Assembly: GCA_052173415.1 (NCBI GenBank)
Contig: JBQMYQ010000004.1
Location: 12,081-76,080 of the forward strand
Length of the DNA stretch: 64,000 nt
Direction: 5' to 3'
Source of the DNA: Wolinella sp052173415
Lineage (GTDB): Bacteria; Campylobacterota; Campylobacteria; Campylobacterales; Helicobacteraceae
Shown here: piece after piece, positions 1 through 9,039 of the stretch
How the letters are laid out: each line of letters opens with the position of its first letter
Numbering within the stretch: position 1 is the first letter of the stretch
Position numbers and translations under genes: made by a program
Notes under the pieces: generated by a model
The model's database searches: none
What the model saw: only the letters and a program-made list of their open reading frames with translations
Told to the model about the DNA's origin: nothing

Positions 1-398
1 TGTCGTGCGGCTTTGAAGAGGCGTTGCTCCTTGATGACAACGGCTTCATCGCCGAAGGAAGCGGCGAGTGCTTCTTCATCGTGCGCGAGGGCAAGCTCAT
101 CACTCCTCCGCACGATAATTCGCTCGAATCCATCACGCAGGCTACCATCATCGAAATTGCTGGGAATCTCGGCTATGAAGTGATTGAGCGACGCATTACG
201 CGCGATGAGGTCTATGCCGCTGATGAGGCGTTTTTCACTGGCACCGCCGCGGAGGTTACGCCCATTCGCGAGCTTGATTTTCGCGTCATCGGAGAGGGTA
301 AGCGAGGCAAAATCACGCACAAGCTTCAGGAAGCCTATTTTGATGTCGTCTACGGCAGGAATCCCGCCTTTAGTAAATACCTCACCTACGTAAAATAA
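1..398 (+). CDS. ilvE: Branched-chain amino acid aminotransferase, C-terminal part (gene starts before the window)
   Basis: About 132 C-terminal residues are visible, in frame from base 3. The enzyme is a PLP-dependent transaminase (fold type IV) for the last step of Leu, Ile and Val synthesis in the cytoplasm. The strings AEGSGE, DEAFFTGTAAEVTPI and IGEGKRG are the usual IlvE C-terminal signatures; TGTAAE lies in the cofactor phosphate region. The reading frame is open to the left edge, so the gene is cut by the window. It ends 9 bp before the SPFH gene, whose RBS overlaps its stop, so the two are probably co-transcribed. The same ilvE/SPFH neighbourhood is known in Campylobacter. Confidence 0.95.
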   Translation, partial: SCGFEEALLLDDNGFIAEGSGECFFIVREGKLITPPHDNSLESITQATIIEIAGNLGYEVIERRITRDEVYAADEAFFTGTAAEVTPIRELDFRVIGEGKRGKITHKLQEAYFDVVYGRNPAFSKYLTYVK

Positions 399-407
399 GG
401 AGTAGCT

Positions 408-1520
408 ATGCCTATTGATTTAAATGAGCACCTAAGAAAGAAAAATGCCCAACAGCAAGGCGAGAGTGGCGATTCCCAGGAATCGACTAGGAATCAGCGC
501 AGAAACACTAACGGAGGCGGGAATCTCCCCCCTATGCAAACGCCGGAGTTTCTTAAAGGTAAAAAGGCGGGATTTTTCTACGCACTCATTGTTGCATTCG
601 TGCTCATCGTGATTGCAAGACCCTTTATGATTATCAACTCGGGTGAAGTGGGGATCAAAGTTACGGCGGGTAAGTTTGATAATATCCCCCTCCAGCCGGG
701 TTTGCACTTCTTTATCCCCGTGCTTCAGAAAATCATTGTCGTCGATACGAAGGTGCGGATTATCAACTTCTCCAGCACGGAAGATATGGGGATTCGCGGG
801 CGCAATGAGGGAATCCTCTCTAATGAGGCGATTTCCGTGCTTGATGCGCGCGGGCTCCCCGTCTCCATCGAGATTACCGTCCAGTATAAGCTAAACCCGC
901 TTGGCGCACCTCAAACCATCGCGACATGGGGGCTCACGTGGGAGCAGAAGATCATCAACCCCGTCGTGCGTGATGTGGTGCGAAACGTCGTGGGGCGATT
1001 CCCCGCCGAGGAGCTGCCTACGCGCCGAAATGAGATTGCGGATATGATTGATTCCCTCATTCGCGAAAACGTCGATAAGCTCGATAATATGCCCGTGCAG
1101 CTTAGCTCCATTCAGCTGCGTGAAATCGTCCTACCACCAAAGATTAAAGAGCAGATCGAGCGCGTGCAGGTGGCGCGTCAAGAAGCAGAACGCGTGAGGT
1201 ATGAGGTCGATCGGGCGCGTCAGGAGGCGGAAAAGCAGGTCGCGCTCGCTAAAGGTGAGGCTGATGCGAAACGCATTAACGCACAAGGGGTGGCTGATGC
1301 GACGATTATTGAGGCGCAGGCGCAATCTAAAGCGAATAAAGCCATTGCCGAGAGCCTGAATTCGCGTCTCTTGGAGCTTCGTCAAATCGAGGTGCAGGGT
1401 AAATTCAACGAGGCACTTAAAAGCAATCAAGACGCCAAAATATTCCTAACCCCCGGGGGCTCGACACCGAATTTGTGGCTTGACACCAAAGATCGCCAAC
1501 GCTCCTCTGTAAAAGAGTAG
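408..1520 (+). CDS. SPFH/band-7 (prohibitin/HflK-like) membrane protein
   Basis: The 370-residue product has a hydrophilic, Gln/Asn/Gly-rich cytoplasmic N-terminus (about 1-50) and one transmembrane helix (about 54-76, with FFYALIVAFVLIVIA). An SPFH/band-7 domain (about 80-250) follows, then a long Ala/Glu/Arg-rich coiled coil (about 245-345) typical of prohibitin and HflK families. Such proteins form large membrane rings and often modulate proteases such as FtsH. That role is family knowledge and is not shown here. AAGGAG precedes the ATG at a good distance. It lies between ilvE and hisIE on the same strand. The exact subfamily is uncertain; the family is clear. Confidence 0.88.
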   Translation: MPIDLNEHLRKKNAQQQGESGDSQESTRNQRRNTNGGGNLPPMQTPEFLKGKKAGFFYALIVAFVLIVIARPFMIINSGEVGIKVTAGKFDNIPLQPGLHFFIPVLQKIIVVDTKVRIINFSSTEDMGIRGRNEGILSNEAISVLDARGLPVSIEITVQYKLNPLGAPQTIATWGLTWEQKIINPVVRDVVRNVVGRFPAEELPTRRNEIADMIDSLIRENVDKLDNMPVQLSSIQLREIVLPPKIKEQIERVQVARQEAERVRYEVDRARQEAEKQVALAKGEADAKRINAQGVADATIIEAQAQSKANKAIAESLNSRLLELRQIEVQGKFNEALKSNQDAKIFLTPGGSTPNLWLDTKDRQRSSVKE

Positions 1521-1524
1521 TGGC

Positions 1525-2216
1525 GTGAATAGCGCAATTAGCTGGGGAAAGCTCGGGGGACTGCTCCCCGCGGTGGTGCAGGATTCCCGCAGTGGCGAAC
1601 TTTTGATGCTCGCATATATGAATAAAGAGGCTCTAGAGCTCACTCAAAGCACGAGAATCGCCCACTATTTCTCGCGCTCAAAGCAGAGAATCTGGAAAAA
1701 GGGCGAGAGCAGCGGACATCTGCAACACGTAAAGGAGATTTTCATCGATTGCGATGGCGATACGATTTTGCTTAAGGTCGAGCAGGTTGGCGTCGCGTGC
1801 CACACAGGGAATCGGAGCTGCTTTTTTACCTCCGTGCCCTTTAGGGATAGCGCGAATTCTCCCGTGAGGGAATCTGCGCCTACAGTCGATACAAGCGTGC
1901 TTTATAATATCGCCGATTCGCTCTATGAGGAGCTTTTAGGGCGCAAGAGTGCCGATGTGAAGAGCTCCTACACCGCGCAGCTCTTTCATAAGGGCGAGAA
2001 TACGATTGGGAAAAAGATTGTCGAGGAGGCGACGGAGCTTAGCTTCGCGCTTAAGGATAAAAGCGGGCATGAGATTATTATGAAGCCACCGACCCGCTCT
2101 ATCGCGCGCTTGAGGAGCTTGCGTTTAGAGGAATCGCGCCGTATAGGGTGCGACAAGAGCTTCTTCGTCGCCGTGGCATGAGCGGTATTACAGAGAAGAG
2201 CGCACGCAAGGATTGA
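1525..2216 (+). pseudogene. hisI: HisIE: phosphoribosyl-AMP cyclohydrolase / phosphoribosyl-ATP pyrophosphatase, frameshifted near its end
   Basis: The N-terminal half is HisI (about residues 1-115, with the Cys/His-containing stretches IDCDGDT and GVACHTGNRSCFF). The C-terminal half is HisE (PRA-PH, with KIVEEATELSFA). Together they catalyse steps 2 and 3 of histidine synthesis. As sequenced, the frame leaves HisE homology at about 2078 and ends at 2181. Restoring one T in the TT run at 2078-2079 gives YEATDPLYRALEELAFRG and a natural end at 2216, 9 bp before the next gene. A single-base deletion is therefore present, either a real mutation or a sequencing error. The start is GTG with a weak RBS. 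hisF in this window is also frameshifted. Confidence 0.8.
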
Positions 2217-2225
2217 GAGGGAATC

Positions 2226-2762
2226 ATGGAGCACTTTAGCGAATATTTCAATCTCTTTACCCCCTATATTGAGCGACTCGAGCTGTTTCAAATCGCGATT
2301 CTTGGATTTATCCTGTTGCTTTTTGTGCTACTTTTTGTGCTAGGAATGCTGTTGCGAGATAAGGGGGGAATCGCAATGCTCCTGCCTATAGCCTGCTCTT
2401 TGCTTCTTTTGAGCTTTGCGCCCTTTTTGATTGAGCTTGCGATGACGCGAGTATTTTTCCCTATAAAACTTGAGCTTAAGACAAACCAAAGGCTTGCTTT
2501 TTCGGATTCTTACTTTGTCGATGGGACGATTACTAACCTCAGCAAACGCCCTATCAAAAGCTGCATTCTGACCATCACGCTCGCTCGCGGGGAAAATAAT
2601 CCGCTAAAAAAGCTTCAATCTCGCCTCAAACCCGCAATCGTGCGCAAAGAGCTCATCAATAAAAAGCTCGCCCTACATGAAAGTGTGCCCTTTCAATACA
2701 TCATCGACAAGCCAGCCATAGAGGGAAATATCCACTCCCACATCAGTGCCGCGTGCTATTAG
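2226..2762 (+). CDS. Two-TM membrane protein of unknown function (DUF2393-like)
   Basis: The 178-residue product has two strongly hydrophobic segments (about 21-43 and 47-72) separated by a short Arg/Asp/Lys loop. A roughly 100-residue soluble domain follows, containing a conserved-looking segment around SYFVDGTITNLSKRPI. The layout resembles DUF2393, a family found in Campylobacter and Helicobacter near ilvE and SPFH genes; that assignment is from memory of the family. Translation probably starts at the ATG after GAGAGG. It is the last gene of the ilvE-side plus-strand group and converges on the REC-PAS-GGDEF-EAL gene. No function is inferred. Confidence 0.7.
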   Translation: MEHFSEYFNLFTPYIERLELFQIAILGFILLLFVLLFVLGMLLRDKGGIAMLLPIACSLLLLSFAPFLIELAMTRVFFPIKLELKTNQRLAFSDSYFVDGTITNLSKRPIKSCILTITLARGENNPLKKLQSRLKPAIVRKELINKKLALHESVPFQYIIDKPAIEGNIHSHISAACY

Positions 2763-2774
2763 GCGCGTTGGTCT

Positions 2775-2804
2775 GATTCCTGCGTAACGCCAAGACAGGG
2801 AATC
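2775..2804. terminator. Inverted GATTCC/GGAATC pair between two convergent genes
   Basis: GATTCCTG at 2775-2782 faces CAGGGAATC at 2796-2804, giving a stem of about 8 bp with one bulged base and a loop of about 13 nt. It lies in the 52-bp gap between convergent stops, where a bidirectional terminator is expected. Both arms are copies of the motif that is over-represented across the window. Confidence 0.45.
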
Positions 2805-2814
2805 GCCCGAGTAT

Positions 2815-4986
2815 CTAAAGCGAGACTAGAGGATAACTGCCCCCCCCCCCCCCGATTCCTACATTATTCATCTGAACATAATCGGGTGCTTGCATAACAA
2901 GTTTTCGCGAGGGTTCGCTAATGTAATATCCTTGAGAATAATCCACACCAAAGCCTTTAATCATCTCAAAGACCTCTTTACTATGAACAAACTCTGCGAC
3001 CGTCTTAATCCCTAGCCGTTTGCTAAATTCCACAATTGTCTGGGCGATGATTTGCGAATTGCGATCGGAATCGGAGTTTTTAATAATCGACGCATCAATC
3101 TTAATCACATCGACATTGAGGCGAAGAATATGGGCGAAATTCGAATACCCACTTCCAAAATCATCAATCGCGATCGAACAGCCAAGCCGCTTCATGCGCT
3201 GGATAAAATCATCAACAATTTCGTAGTTATCAATTCCCTCCGATTCCAAGATCTCAAAGAATATCCGATTCGCCACGCCATGACGCTGCACTTCGGAGGT
3301 AATGTATTCGACGGTATCGGAATTTAGAATATCATCAATGGAGACATTAATGGAAAATTCGCAATCCAAATCCTTAAATGTCCTGCACGCATCAGCGACG
3401 ATTGCACGCGTAATACGATGATAGAGACGCGCTTTTTTTGATATATCAATAAAAAAGGGCGGATAAACCTTGCCATCTTCGCCGATGAGCCGCGCAAGGC
3501 ATTCAAATTTATAAATCTTGCGCGTTTGATTATCAAACACCGGCTGAAAATAACAGACGATACGATGCTCATTGAGGGCATTTTTCAGCATACGAATCCA
3601 GCGGAAATTCTCCTCATACTCTTTCATCACCTTCATCGTATCATTATAGATTAGGTAGGGTTTATTGCGCTTTTTGGCGAGTTTAAGTGCAATATCCGCA
3701 CGGGTAAGGACGGAATCACTATCGCCATAGCACATTCCCGCAGAGATTTGAATATGGATCTCCTGCTCTTTTAAGAATATTAGATGAGAATCAACCTCGC
3801 GGTGGATTCTCGCACTTAAGCTTTCTAGATCCTCGCTACTAGGGCATTTAGGATCAAGTAGCGCGTATTCATCGGCTTGAAGCTTGTAGAGCTTGAAACG
3901 ACTTTGGACGTTATAGTTTAGCAGTCGCTTGGCAATCTCCTTTAAGACAAAATCACCTACCTCCGTGCCATAAAAGTCATTGACTTCTTTGAAAGAATCG
4001 ATATTAAGAAGGATTAAAAAGGGCGAAGAAGCGAGCTTCAAATCCTCCAAAAGACGCGTGCGATTGGGCAAAGAGGTGAGCTTATCGACATAGAGCTGCT
4101 CTTCTAGGAGGCGATTTTTCTGCTGAATTACCTGCATGTTATGCTTGAGTTCGCGATTAAGCTCCTCAAGCTTTGCGCGCGAATGCTCAAGCTCCTCTTT
4201 GAACCATTTCTTATCCGTTACGTCAATCATATTGACAACCGCGACAAAACGCCCCTGAAACTCAACAGAATTAACGCTAATATCTACGTATCGCACCTTG
4301 CCCGCTTTGGTCTTGACACGTGTCTCTAAATAGCGTCTTGTAGTGCAACCGATACATTCAAGCGATGAGCCGATCTCTTCAAAAATCTCAGAGCACGCCC
4401 CCTGCACAATCTTTAGAAGCGAACCCGCCAAAAGCTCACTCTTTGAATACCCTATGATCGACTCGAGGGATTTATTCGCATAGATGATTTCATTCTCACT
4501 CAAAAGACAGATTCCCACGGGAGAATTGTCTGCGACAATGTTAATAAGCGTATCTTTCTCTTGGATATCCTTCTGCGCGCGAGTGTAATGAATGCCTGAG
4601 AGAGCCCTTTTGATTGTCTTAACTAAGGTTCTATCGTTGACAGGCTTTAGGATATAGCCATCGATTCCTATCTGGATTGCCTTAGCAAGGAGATCTGAAT
4701 CATCGTGCGCAGTGATAATGATAATCGGCGTGTTGGGATTAAGCTCCTTAATCTTCTTGCTCATCGCCAACCCATCAAGCTCGGGCATAACGACATCAGT
4801 CATGACAAAATCAGGAGAGTGCTGCTTGAATGCTTCTAGACCCTCTTTGCCATTTTTTGCCAAATAGACTTCTTGAAATCGACGGCGCAAAAAAGTAGCA
4901 AATATCTCTAAAACCTCTAGTTCATCCTCGACAAGAAGCACTCGGAAGGATTTGAAAAAATCCTGTTCTGTCCCATTTTTTATCAT
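2815..4986 (-). CDS. Response-regulator REC-PAS-GGDEF-EAL protein, probable c-di-GMP phosphodiesterase
   Basis: The 723-residue product contains a receiver (about 13-130; acidic pocket E20-D21, phospho-acceptor D64 in MTDVVMP, LKP Lys near 114) and a PAS domain (about 145-265). A short coiled coil, GGDEF (about 300-455) and EAL (about 465-710) domains follow. GGDEF is degenerate (LQADE at the signature), so cyclase activity is unlikely. EAL keeps the key features: ECLARL in place of EALxR, DDFGSGYSNF, the downstream Lys in DVIKID, AEF and SQGYY. Phosphodiesterase activity is therefore plausible. The last codons include a G14 run (C14 at 2840-2853), so the C-terminal tail is potentially slippery. 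No partner kinase is adjacent. Confidence 0.88.
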   Translation of the reverse strand: MIKNGTEQDFFKSFRVLLVEDELEVLEIFATFLRRRFQEVYLAKNGKEGLEAFKQHSPDFVMTDVVMPELDGLAMSKKIKELNPNTPIIIITAHDDSDLLAKAIQIGIDGYILKPVNDRTLVKTIKRALSGIHYTRAQKDIQEKDTLINIVADNSPVGICLLSENEIIYANKSLESIIGYSKSELLAGSLLKIVQGACSEIFEEIGSSLECIGCTTRRYLETRVKTKAGKVRYVDISVNSVEFQGRFVAVVNMIDVTDKKWFKEELEHSRAKLEELNRELKHNMQVIQQKNRLLEEQLYVDKLTSLPNRTRLLEDLKLASSPFLILLNIDSFKEVNDFYGTEVGDFVLKEIAKRLLNYNVQSRFKLYKLQADEYALLDPKCPSSEDLESLSARIHREVDSHLIFLKEQEIHIQISAGMCYGDSDSVLTRADIALKLAKKRNKPYLIYNDTMKVMKEYEENFRWIRMLKNALNEHRIVCYFQPVFDNQTRKIYKFECLARLIGEDGKVYPPFFIDISKKARLYHRITRAIVADACRTFKDLDCEFSINVSIDDILNSDTVEYITSEVQRHGVANRIFFEILESEGIDNYEIVDDFIQRMKRLGCSIAIDDFGSGYSNFAHILRLNVDVIKIDASIIKNSDSDRNSQIIAQTIVEFSKRLGIKTVAEFVHSKEVFEMIKGFGVDYSQGYYISEPSRKLVMQAPDYVQMNNVGIGGGGGSYPLVSL
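2840..2853. repeat. Homopolymer C14 (G14 on the coding strand) in the 3' end of the REC-PAS-GGDEF-EAL gene
   Basis: Fourteen consecutive C residues encode Gly-Gly-Gly-Gly-Gly in the minus-strand gene. With G14 the protein ends SYPLVSL. By reading the other frames, G13 would end after AVIL and G15 would add a tail of about 26 residues ending at the stop at 2759-2761. Long poly-G tracts are classic slippage sites in Campylobacter and Helicobacter. Confidence 0.9.
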
Positions 4987-5102
4987 TGCTTGTAGATCCT
5001 AACTCATAAAATAGATAGCCCAAACAAAGCTTGCCATGCTTTTCAAGCTCATTGCACGCTATAAAACGTATCAAAAAGCCTTTCGCACTTAGAAATATTG
5101 GC

Positions 5103-5133
5103 ATTGTATAGCAGGAAGACTGTAATTTTGCAA
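5103..5133 (-). promoter_or_regulatory. Candidate sigma-70 promoter for the REC-PAS-GGDEF-EAL gene
   Basis: On the minus strand TTGCAA (5128-5133) is followed after 17 nt by TATACA(AT) (5103-5110), about 115 nt upstream of the start codon. The surrounding sequence is AT-rich. No other regulatory site was seen in the gap 4987-5189. Confidence 0.45.
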
Positions 5134-5189
5134 AAATTATAAAAAAATCATATATTGATCATAAAACAAATCCGCAAAGCTCTAAATAA

Positions 5190-6110
5190 CTATCTGCCTT
5201 TTTGGAGTTCAATGGCAGCTTTGATGGCATTTTGATAGCTCTGCGTGCGAAGATTCGCCCCCTTGTAGGCAATATCAAAAGCCGTCCCATGATCGACAGA
5301 AGTGCGTATTATGGGGAGTCCTAGCGAGATATTAACACTCTCTTCAAAATGAAGAAGCTTTAGCGCGATAAGCCCTTGATCGTGATAAAGAGCCACATAA
5401 TAGCGAAACCGCTCCCTAAAATGGGGCAAAAACGCCACATCAGGGACGAGCGGACCAAAAAATACCTCTTTTTTAAGCTTCTGATTGACCTCGCTTAACG
5501 CCGCCTCAATCTCGCGCTCCTCATTGCCTAAAACCCCTCCATCACCCGCGTGAGGATTAAGCCCCAGCACACCGCACGACTCCATGTGGGGAATCGCCGC
5601 ATAAAGGCGCAACAAAAAACGGGCGATTCCCGCCTTGGTGATAAGAGCGGGCACGCGAGCAAGCGGAACATGGTCGCTATAAAGCGCCACATAAAGCGAA
5701 GGACAACCTAGCATCATAATCGCCTCATCTTGAAAAAGATCGCGCAACGCCTCAGTGTGCCCTACGTAAGGGATTCCCGCGAGATTCCATGCCTTTTTGT
5801 GGATAGGGAGCGTGATGAGTGCGTCGACTTCTTTGCGCTTGCTCGCCCTGATTCCCGCCAGAAAGCTCTCATACGAATAACGCCCCGCCTCTTTGGTGAT
5901 CATTCCCGGATTTATAGGGGAATCTAGCCCAAGCGGAGCAATCTCAAAATCCCTAGGAATCGCCACTCCTAAACGCCGCGCCGCTTCGCCTAAAAGCGCG
6001 CTATCCACGCCATAAACAATCTCCGCCTCTTTGGCTACTTCTCTATGCGCGCGCAGGGCAAGCTCAAGCCCGATTCCATTAGGATCGCCGATGGAGACAA
6101 AAAGGCGCAA
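5190..6110 (-). CDS. pdxA: 4-hydroxythreonine-4-phosphate dehydrogenase
   Basis: This metal- and NAD-dependent enzyme oxidises 4-phosphohydroxy-L-threonine in the DXP-dependent vitamin B6 pathway. The product handed to PdxJ is 3-amino-2-oxopropyl phosphate. The 306 residues are full length for the family. Visible signatures are SIGDPNGIG at the N-terminus, VGHTEALRD, LNPHAGDGG and ALYHDQGLIALK, with the three metal-binding His, and a C-terminal TSVDHGTAFDIA. It starts with TTG three bases after the pdxJ stop, so it is translationally linked to pdxJ. The pairing of PdxJ and PdxA is typical. Confidence 0.95.
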   Translation of the reverse strand: MRLFVSIGDPNGIGLELALRAHREVAKEAEIVYGVDSALLGEAARRLGVAIPRDFEIAPLGLDSPINPGMITKEAGRYSYESFLAGIRASKRKEVDALITLPIHKKAWNLAGIPYVGHTEALRDLFQDEAIMMLGCPSLYVALYSDHVPLARVPALITKAGIARFLLRLYAAIPHMESCGVLGLNPHAGDGGVLGNEEREIEAALSEVNQKLKKEVFFGPLVPDVAFLPHFRERFRYYVALYHDQGLIALKLLHFEESVNISLGLPIIRTSVDHGTAFDIAYKGANLRTQSYQNAIKAAIELQKGR

Positions 6111-6113
6111 CGC

Positions 6114-6896
6114 CTAATCCCTAAGGAGTGCCAGCATGTCCAAAACCGCCCGCTCAAGCCCGAGGAGAATCGAACGCGCCATGATGCTATGCCCGATATT
6201 AAGCTCGCTAATCTCGGGAATCCTAGCCACTTCCGCGACATTTTGGTAATTTAGCCCATGTCCTGCAGCCACCGCAAGCCCTAGTGAATGAGCCTTTTTC
6301 GCCGCCTCTTTTAGAAGCAGGAGCGATTCCTCACATCGCATTTTTAGGCTCGCTCGATCCAAAGCAAGCGACTCAATGGCGTTGGGCGTGCGCGGAAGAT
6401 TGGTGCAGTGCATGAGATGGAGATTCGCATACTGCCCTGTGTGGAGCTCCACCATATCCGCTCCGAGCTCCTTAGATAGGTCAATAGAGGCTAAATCCGC
6501 GTCGATAAAAAGTGACACGGCAATTTCGCTCTCCTTAAATTGCTCGATTCTTGACTTCAAAATCTCATATCGCTCCATCAAATCAAGCCCCCCCTCAGTC
6601 GTCACCTCCTCGCGCTTCTCGGGCACAAGCGTAACACGATGAGGGCGCAAATCGCACAGCAAATCAACAATCTGCTTATCCGTCGAACACTCGACATTCA
6701 CGGGCAAAAACGAAGACTCGATGATGCGCTCCACATCAAATTCATGAATATGTCGCCTATCTTCGCGCAGATGAAGTGTTACTTGCGCTACACCCGCGTG
6801 CTTAATAATCGCTAATGCCTCAAGCGGATCGGGCTCGTTGATTTTGCGCACCTCACGAAGTGTGGCGATGTGATCGATATTGATTCCTAAAAGCAT
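6114..6896 (-). CDS. pdxJ: Pyridoxine 5'-phosphate synthase
   Basis: This TIM-barrel enzyme condenses 3-amino-2-oxopropyl phosphate with 1-deoxy-D-xylulose 5-phosphate to give pyridoxine 5'-phosphate. The 260 residues match the family length. GINIDHIATLRE at the N-terminus, TLHLREDRRHI, and GHGLNYQNV with NIGHSIMARS near the C-terminus are diagnostic. It is the first gene of a two-gene pdxJ-pdxA unit on the minus strand. The ATG is preceded by AAGGAG. Confidence 0.96.
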   Translation of the reverse strand: MLLGINIDHIATLREVRKINEPDPLEALAIIKHAGVAQVTLHLREDRRHIHEFDVERIIESSFLPVNVECSTDKQIVDLLCDLRPHRVTLVPEKREEVTTEGGLDLMERYEILKSRIEQFKESEIAVSLFIDADLASIDLSKELGADMVELHTGQYANLHLMHCTNLPRTPNAIESLALDRASLKMRCEESLLLLKEAAKKAHSLGLAVAAGHGLNYQNVAEVARIPEISELNIGHSIMARSILLGLERAVLDMLALLRD

Positions 6897-6969
6897 TTCT
6901 TCTCCTTAAATGGACATGTGTCCGCTTAATTTTATAGCAAAAATGGCTAAAGCCCGCTTCGAGATTTGC

Positions 6970-8508
6970 TTAGCGATGACGAAACGAGAGTGCCTCAAGG
7001 ATATGAGCGCGCTCAATATTCGGGGAATCCTCTAGATCGGCGATGGTGCGAGCGATTCTTCGCACTTTATCCTCTGCGCGCTTTGAAAGTCCAAAACGCC
7101 GCACCGCCTCAATCATGAGCTCTTTAAGCGATTCACTCAAAGGGCAAAACCGCTCTAGCTCCTCGCCACTTAGTCGCGCATTAAAATTTCTCTGAGCGCG
7201 TGCTTTTTGTGCTTCAAATGCCTGCAAAACACGCGCGTGTAGCTCCTTTGAGCTTATGCTTGAATATTCTTGCGAATGCTCCTGCGCACTACTCTCCTGC
7301 ATCGCGACAAAGAGATCGATACGATCCAAAAACGGCTCAGAGAGATGCGATTTGTAACGTTTAATCTCCACTTCGTTGCAGCGACACTCTTTGTAAGGAT
7401 TGAGCAGATTCCCGCACGGGCAGGGATTTTGCGCAGCGACAAGCAAAAACGAGCTCTCAAACTCCACTTTAGCCTGCGCGCGCGAGACGACAAAAGTGTG
7501 ATTTTCCAAAGGCTCTCTCAACGCCTCAAGCAAGGGCTTGGGAAAATGGGGCAGCTCATCAAGGAACAAAATCCCGCCGTGCGCTAGGGCAATCTCGCCG
7601 GGTTTTGCCTCGCCGTTTGGAGCGAGCGAGCCCAAAATCGCCGCCTTGGTCGAGGTAGCGTGAGGTGCGCGCATGTTGCGTAGAGCCTCATATCTAAGCT
7701 CACCTTGCTCAAATAGCTGTGCTTTGGCGCTTTTTAAAATCTCCTCTTGGCTAAGCGGAGGCAAAATATAGCGCAGACGCTTAGCAATCATGCTTTTTCC
7801 TAGCCCCGGACTCCCCTCTAGGAGAATATTATGAAACCCCGTAGCGGCAATCAAGGCGGCGCGTTTGGCAATCTCCTGCCCTTTCACATCGGCAAAATCA
7901 AGCTCAAATGAGGAATCGTAATAGTAGGAATCGCCCGCAATCACAAGCGAGCTAAAAGGAAAATCTGCAGGCGTTTTTTGGATATTTTCGGCACTTTTGA
8001 TTGCCTTGATTCCCTCACTTAGCGAGGCGATGAAGTGCAATTTCAGGAGCGGAATATTGCGATAGAGCGACTCATTTTCCTTTGGGAGCAAAATATCGCC
8101 CTCATACCCCTGCTCGGCGAGCGAAAGAAGAATTGGGTAGATATTGCGATTATCTTTTAGCTTGCCCTCTAATCCGAGCTCGCCTAGCGCAAACCACTCT
8201 TGCTGTGCCCCTTCCCTAGAGAGCTCCTCTTGATGGAGCGCAATCAAAAGCGCAATGGGAAAGTCAAAATGGCTGCCGTATTTGGGCAAATCTGAGGGGG
8301 CAAGATTAATGACAATCTTTAGCGGAGGGAAAGTAAAACCAATCGCACAAAGCGCGGATTGCGAGCGATGGCGTGCCTCTTGAATGGAGGCTTGCGCCAT
8401 GCCTGTAATCGTGAATGAGGACAACCCTTTATTAAACGCCACCTCTAGCTCGACACGCCTTGCGTCAAGCCCGATGAGCGTGGCAGAATAGATTGAATGT
8501 AGCCTCAT
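6970..8508 (-). CDS. comM: ComM/YifB family AAA+ ATPase (Mg-chelatase-like; competence branch-migration helicase)
   Basis: The 512-residue product has an N-terminal ChlI-type domain (about 1-170), an AAA+ core (Walker A GSPGLGKS about 215; Walker B LFLDELPHF) and a C-terminal Mg-chelatase domain containing LSEPFLDRIDLFV. The PCPCGN Cys motif and CRCNEVEIKRY follow the family pattern. In Haemophilus and Vibrio, ComM extends heteroduplex during integration of transforming DNA, so this gene suggests natural competence. That is relevant to the over-represented motif in this window. The start ATG directly abuts the def stop codon, and the comM-def order is conserved in Helicobacter. Confidence 0.92.
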   Translation of the reverse strand: MRLHSIYSATLIGLDARRVELEVAFNKGLSSFTITGMAQASIQEARHRSQSALCAIGFTFPPLKIVINLAPSDLPKYGSHFDFPIALLIALHQEELSREGAQQEWFALGELGLEGKLKDNRNIYPILLSLAEQGYEGDILLPKENESLYRNIPLLKLHFIASLSEGIKAIKSAENIQKTPADFPFSSLVIAGDSYYYDSSFELDFADVKGQEIAKRAALIAATGFHNILLEGSPGLGKSMIAKRLRYILPPLSQEEILKSAKAQLFEQGELRYEALRNMRAPHATSTKAAILGSLAPNGEAKPGEIALAHGGILFLDELPHFPKPLLEALREPLENHTFVVSRAQAKVEFESSFLLVAAQNPCPCGNLLNPYKECRCNEVEIKRYKSHLSEPFLDRIDLFVAMQESSAQEHSQEYSSISSKELHARVLQAFEAQKARAQRNFNARLSGEELERFCPLSESLKELMIEAVRRFGLSKRAEDKVRRIARTIADLEDSPNIERAHILEALSFRHR

Positions 8509-9030
8509 TTATTTGGGCGAGGGTCGTTTGCGCTTTTTGAGCTTGAGCTCTTTTTCAAACTTTTTGCGCTTCAAAAGGGAAAGCTTGTCAATAAAAAGCA
8601 CGCCATTTAGATGGTCGTTCTCATGCTGAAGCGCCACAGCCAAATAGCCGTGTGCCTCAAGCTCATGGCGATTCCCAAAGCGATCCTGATAGCTAAGCTT
8701 CACATATTCAGAGCGCGCCACCTCTTCGTAAAATTCCGGGACACTAAGGCACCCCTCATTAAAAATAATCTCGCCCTCTTTGCTTAGGAATTCGGGATTA
8801 ATCACCTCCAGGAGATCCTCTTTATTTTGCTCGCCCTCTTCGTTAGGAAGATTTACGATCAGCACTCGTATCGGATTCCCCACTTGCACCGCAGCTAGAC
8901 CTACACCCTTTTTCTCTAACATCGTCTCATACATCTCATCAAGGAAACGATGAAGCGACTCATCGAAATGCTCTACGGGCAGGGAGCATTTTTTAAGCAA
9001 TGGATTAGGATAAGTAATCACAGGTAACAT
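8509..9030 (-). CDS. def: Peptide deformylase
   Basis: The enzyme removes the formyl group from nascent N-terminal fMet. All three family motifs are present in 173 residues: GVGLAAVQVG (motif I), EGCLSVP (motif II, metal-binding Cys) and QHENDHLNG (motif III, HExxH). A Lys-rich tail ends the protein. It lies directly upstream of comM and downstream of a degenerate GGDEF gene on the same strand. Grouping with clpP and tig, also nascent-chain functions, is common in this phylum. The RBS is weak. Confidence 0.96.
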   Translation of the reverse strand: MLPVITYPNPLLKKCSLPVEHFDESLHRFLDEMYETMLEKKGVGLAAVQVGNPIRVLIVNLPNEEGEQNKEDLLEVINPEFLSKEGEIIFNEGCLSVPEFYEEVARSEYVKLSYQDRFGNRHELEAHGYLAVALQHENDHLNGVLFIDKLSLLKRKKFEKELKLKKRKRPSPK

Positions 9031-9039
9031 ACGTGCTAT

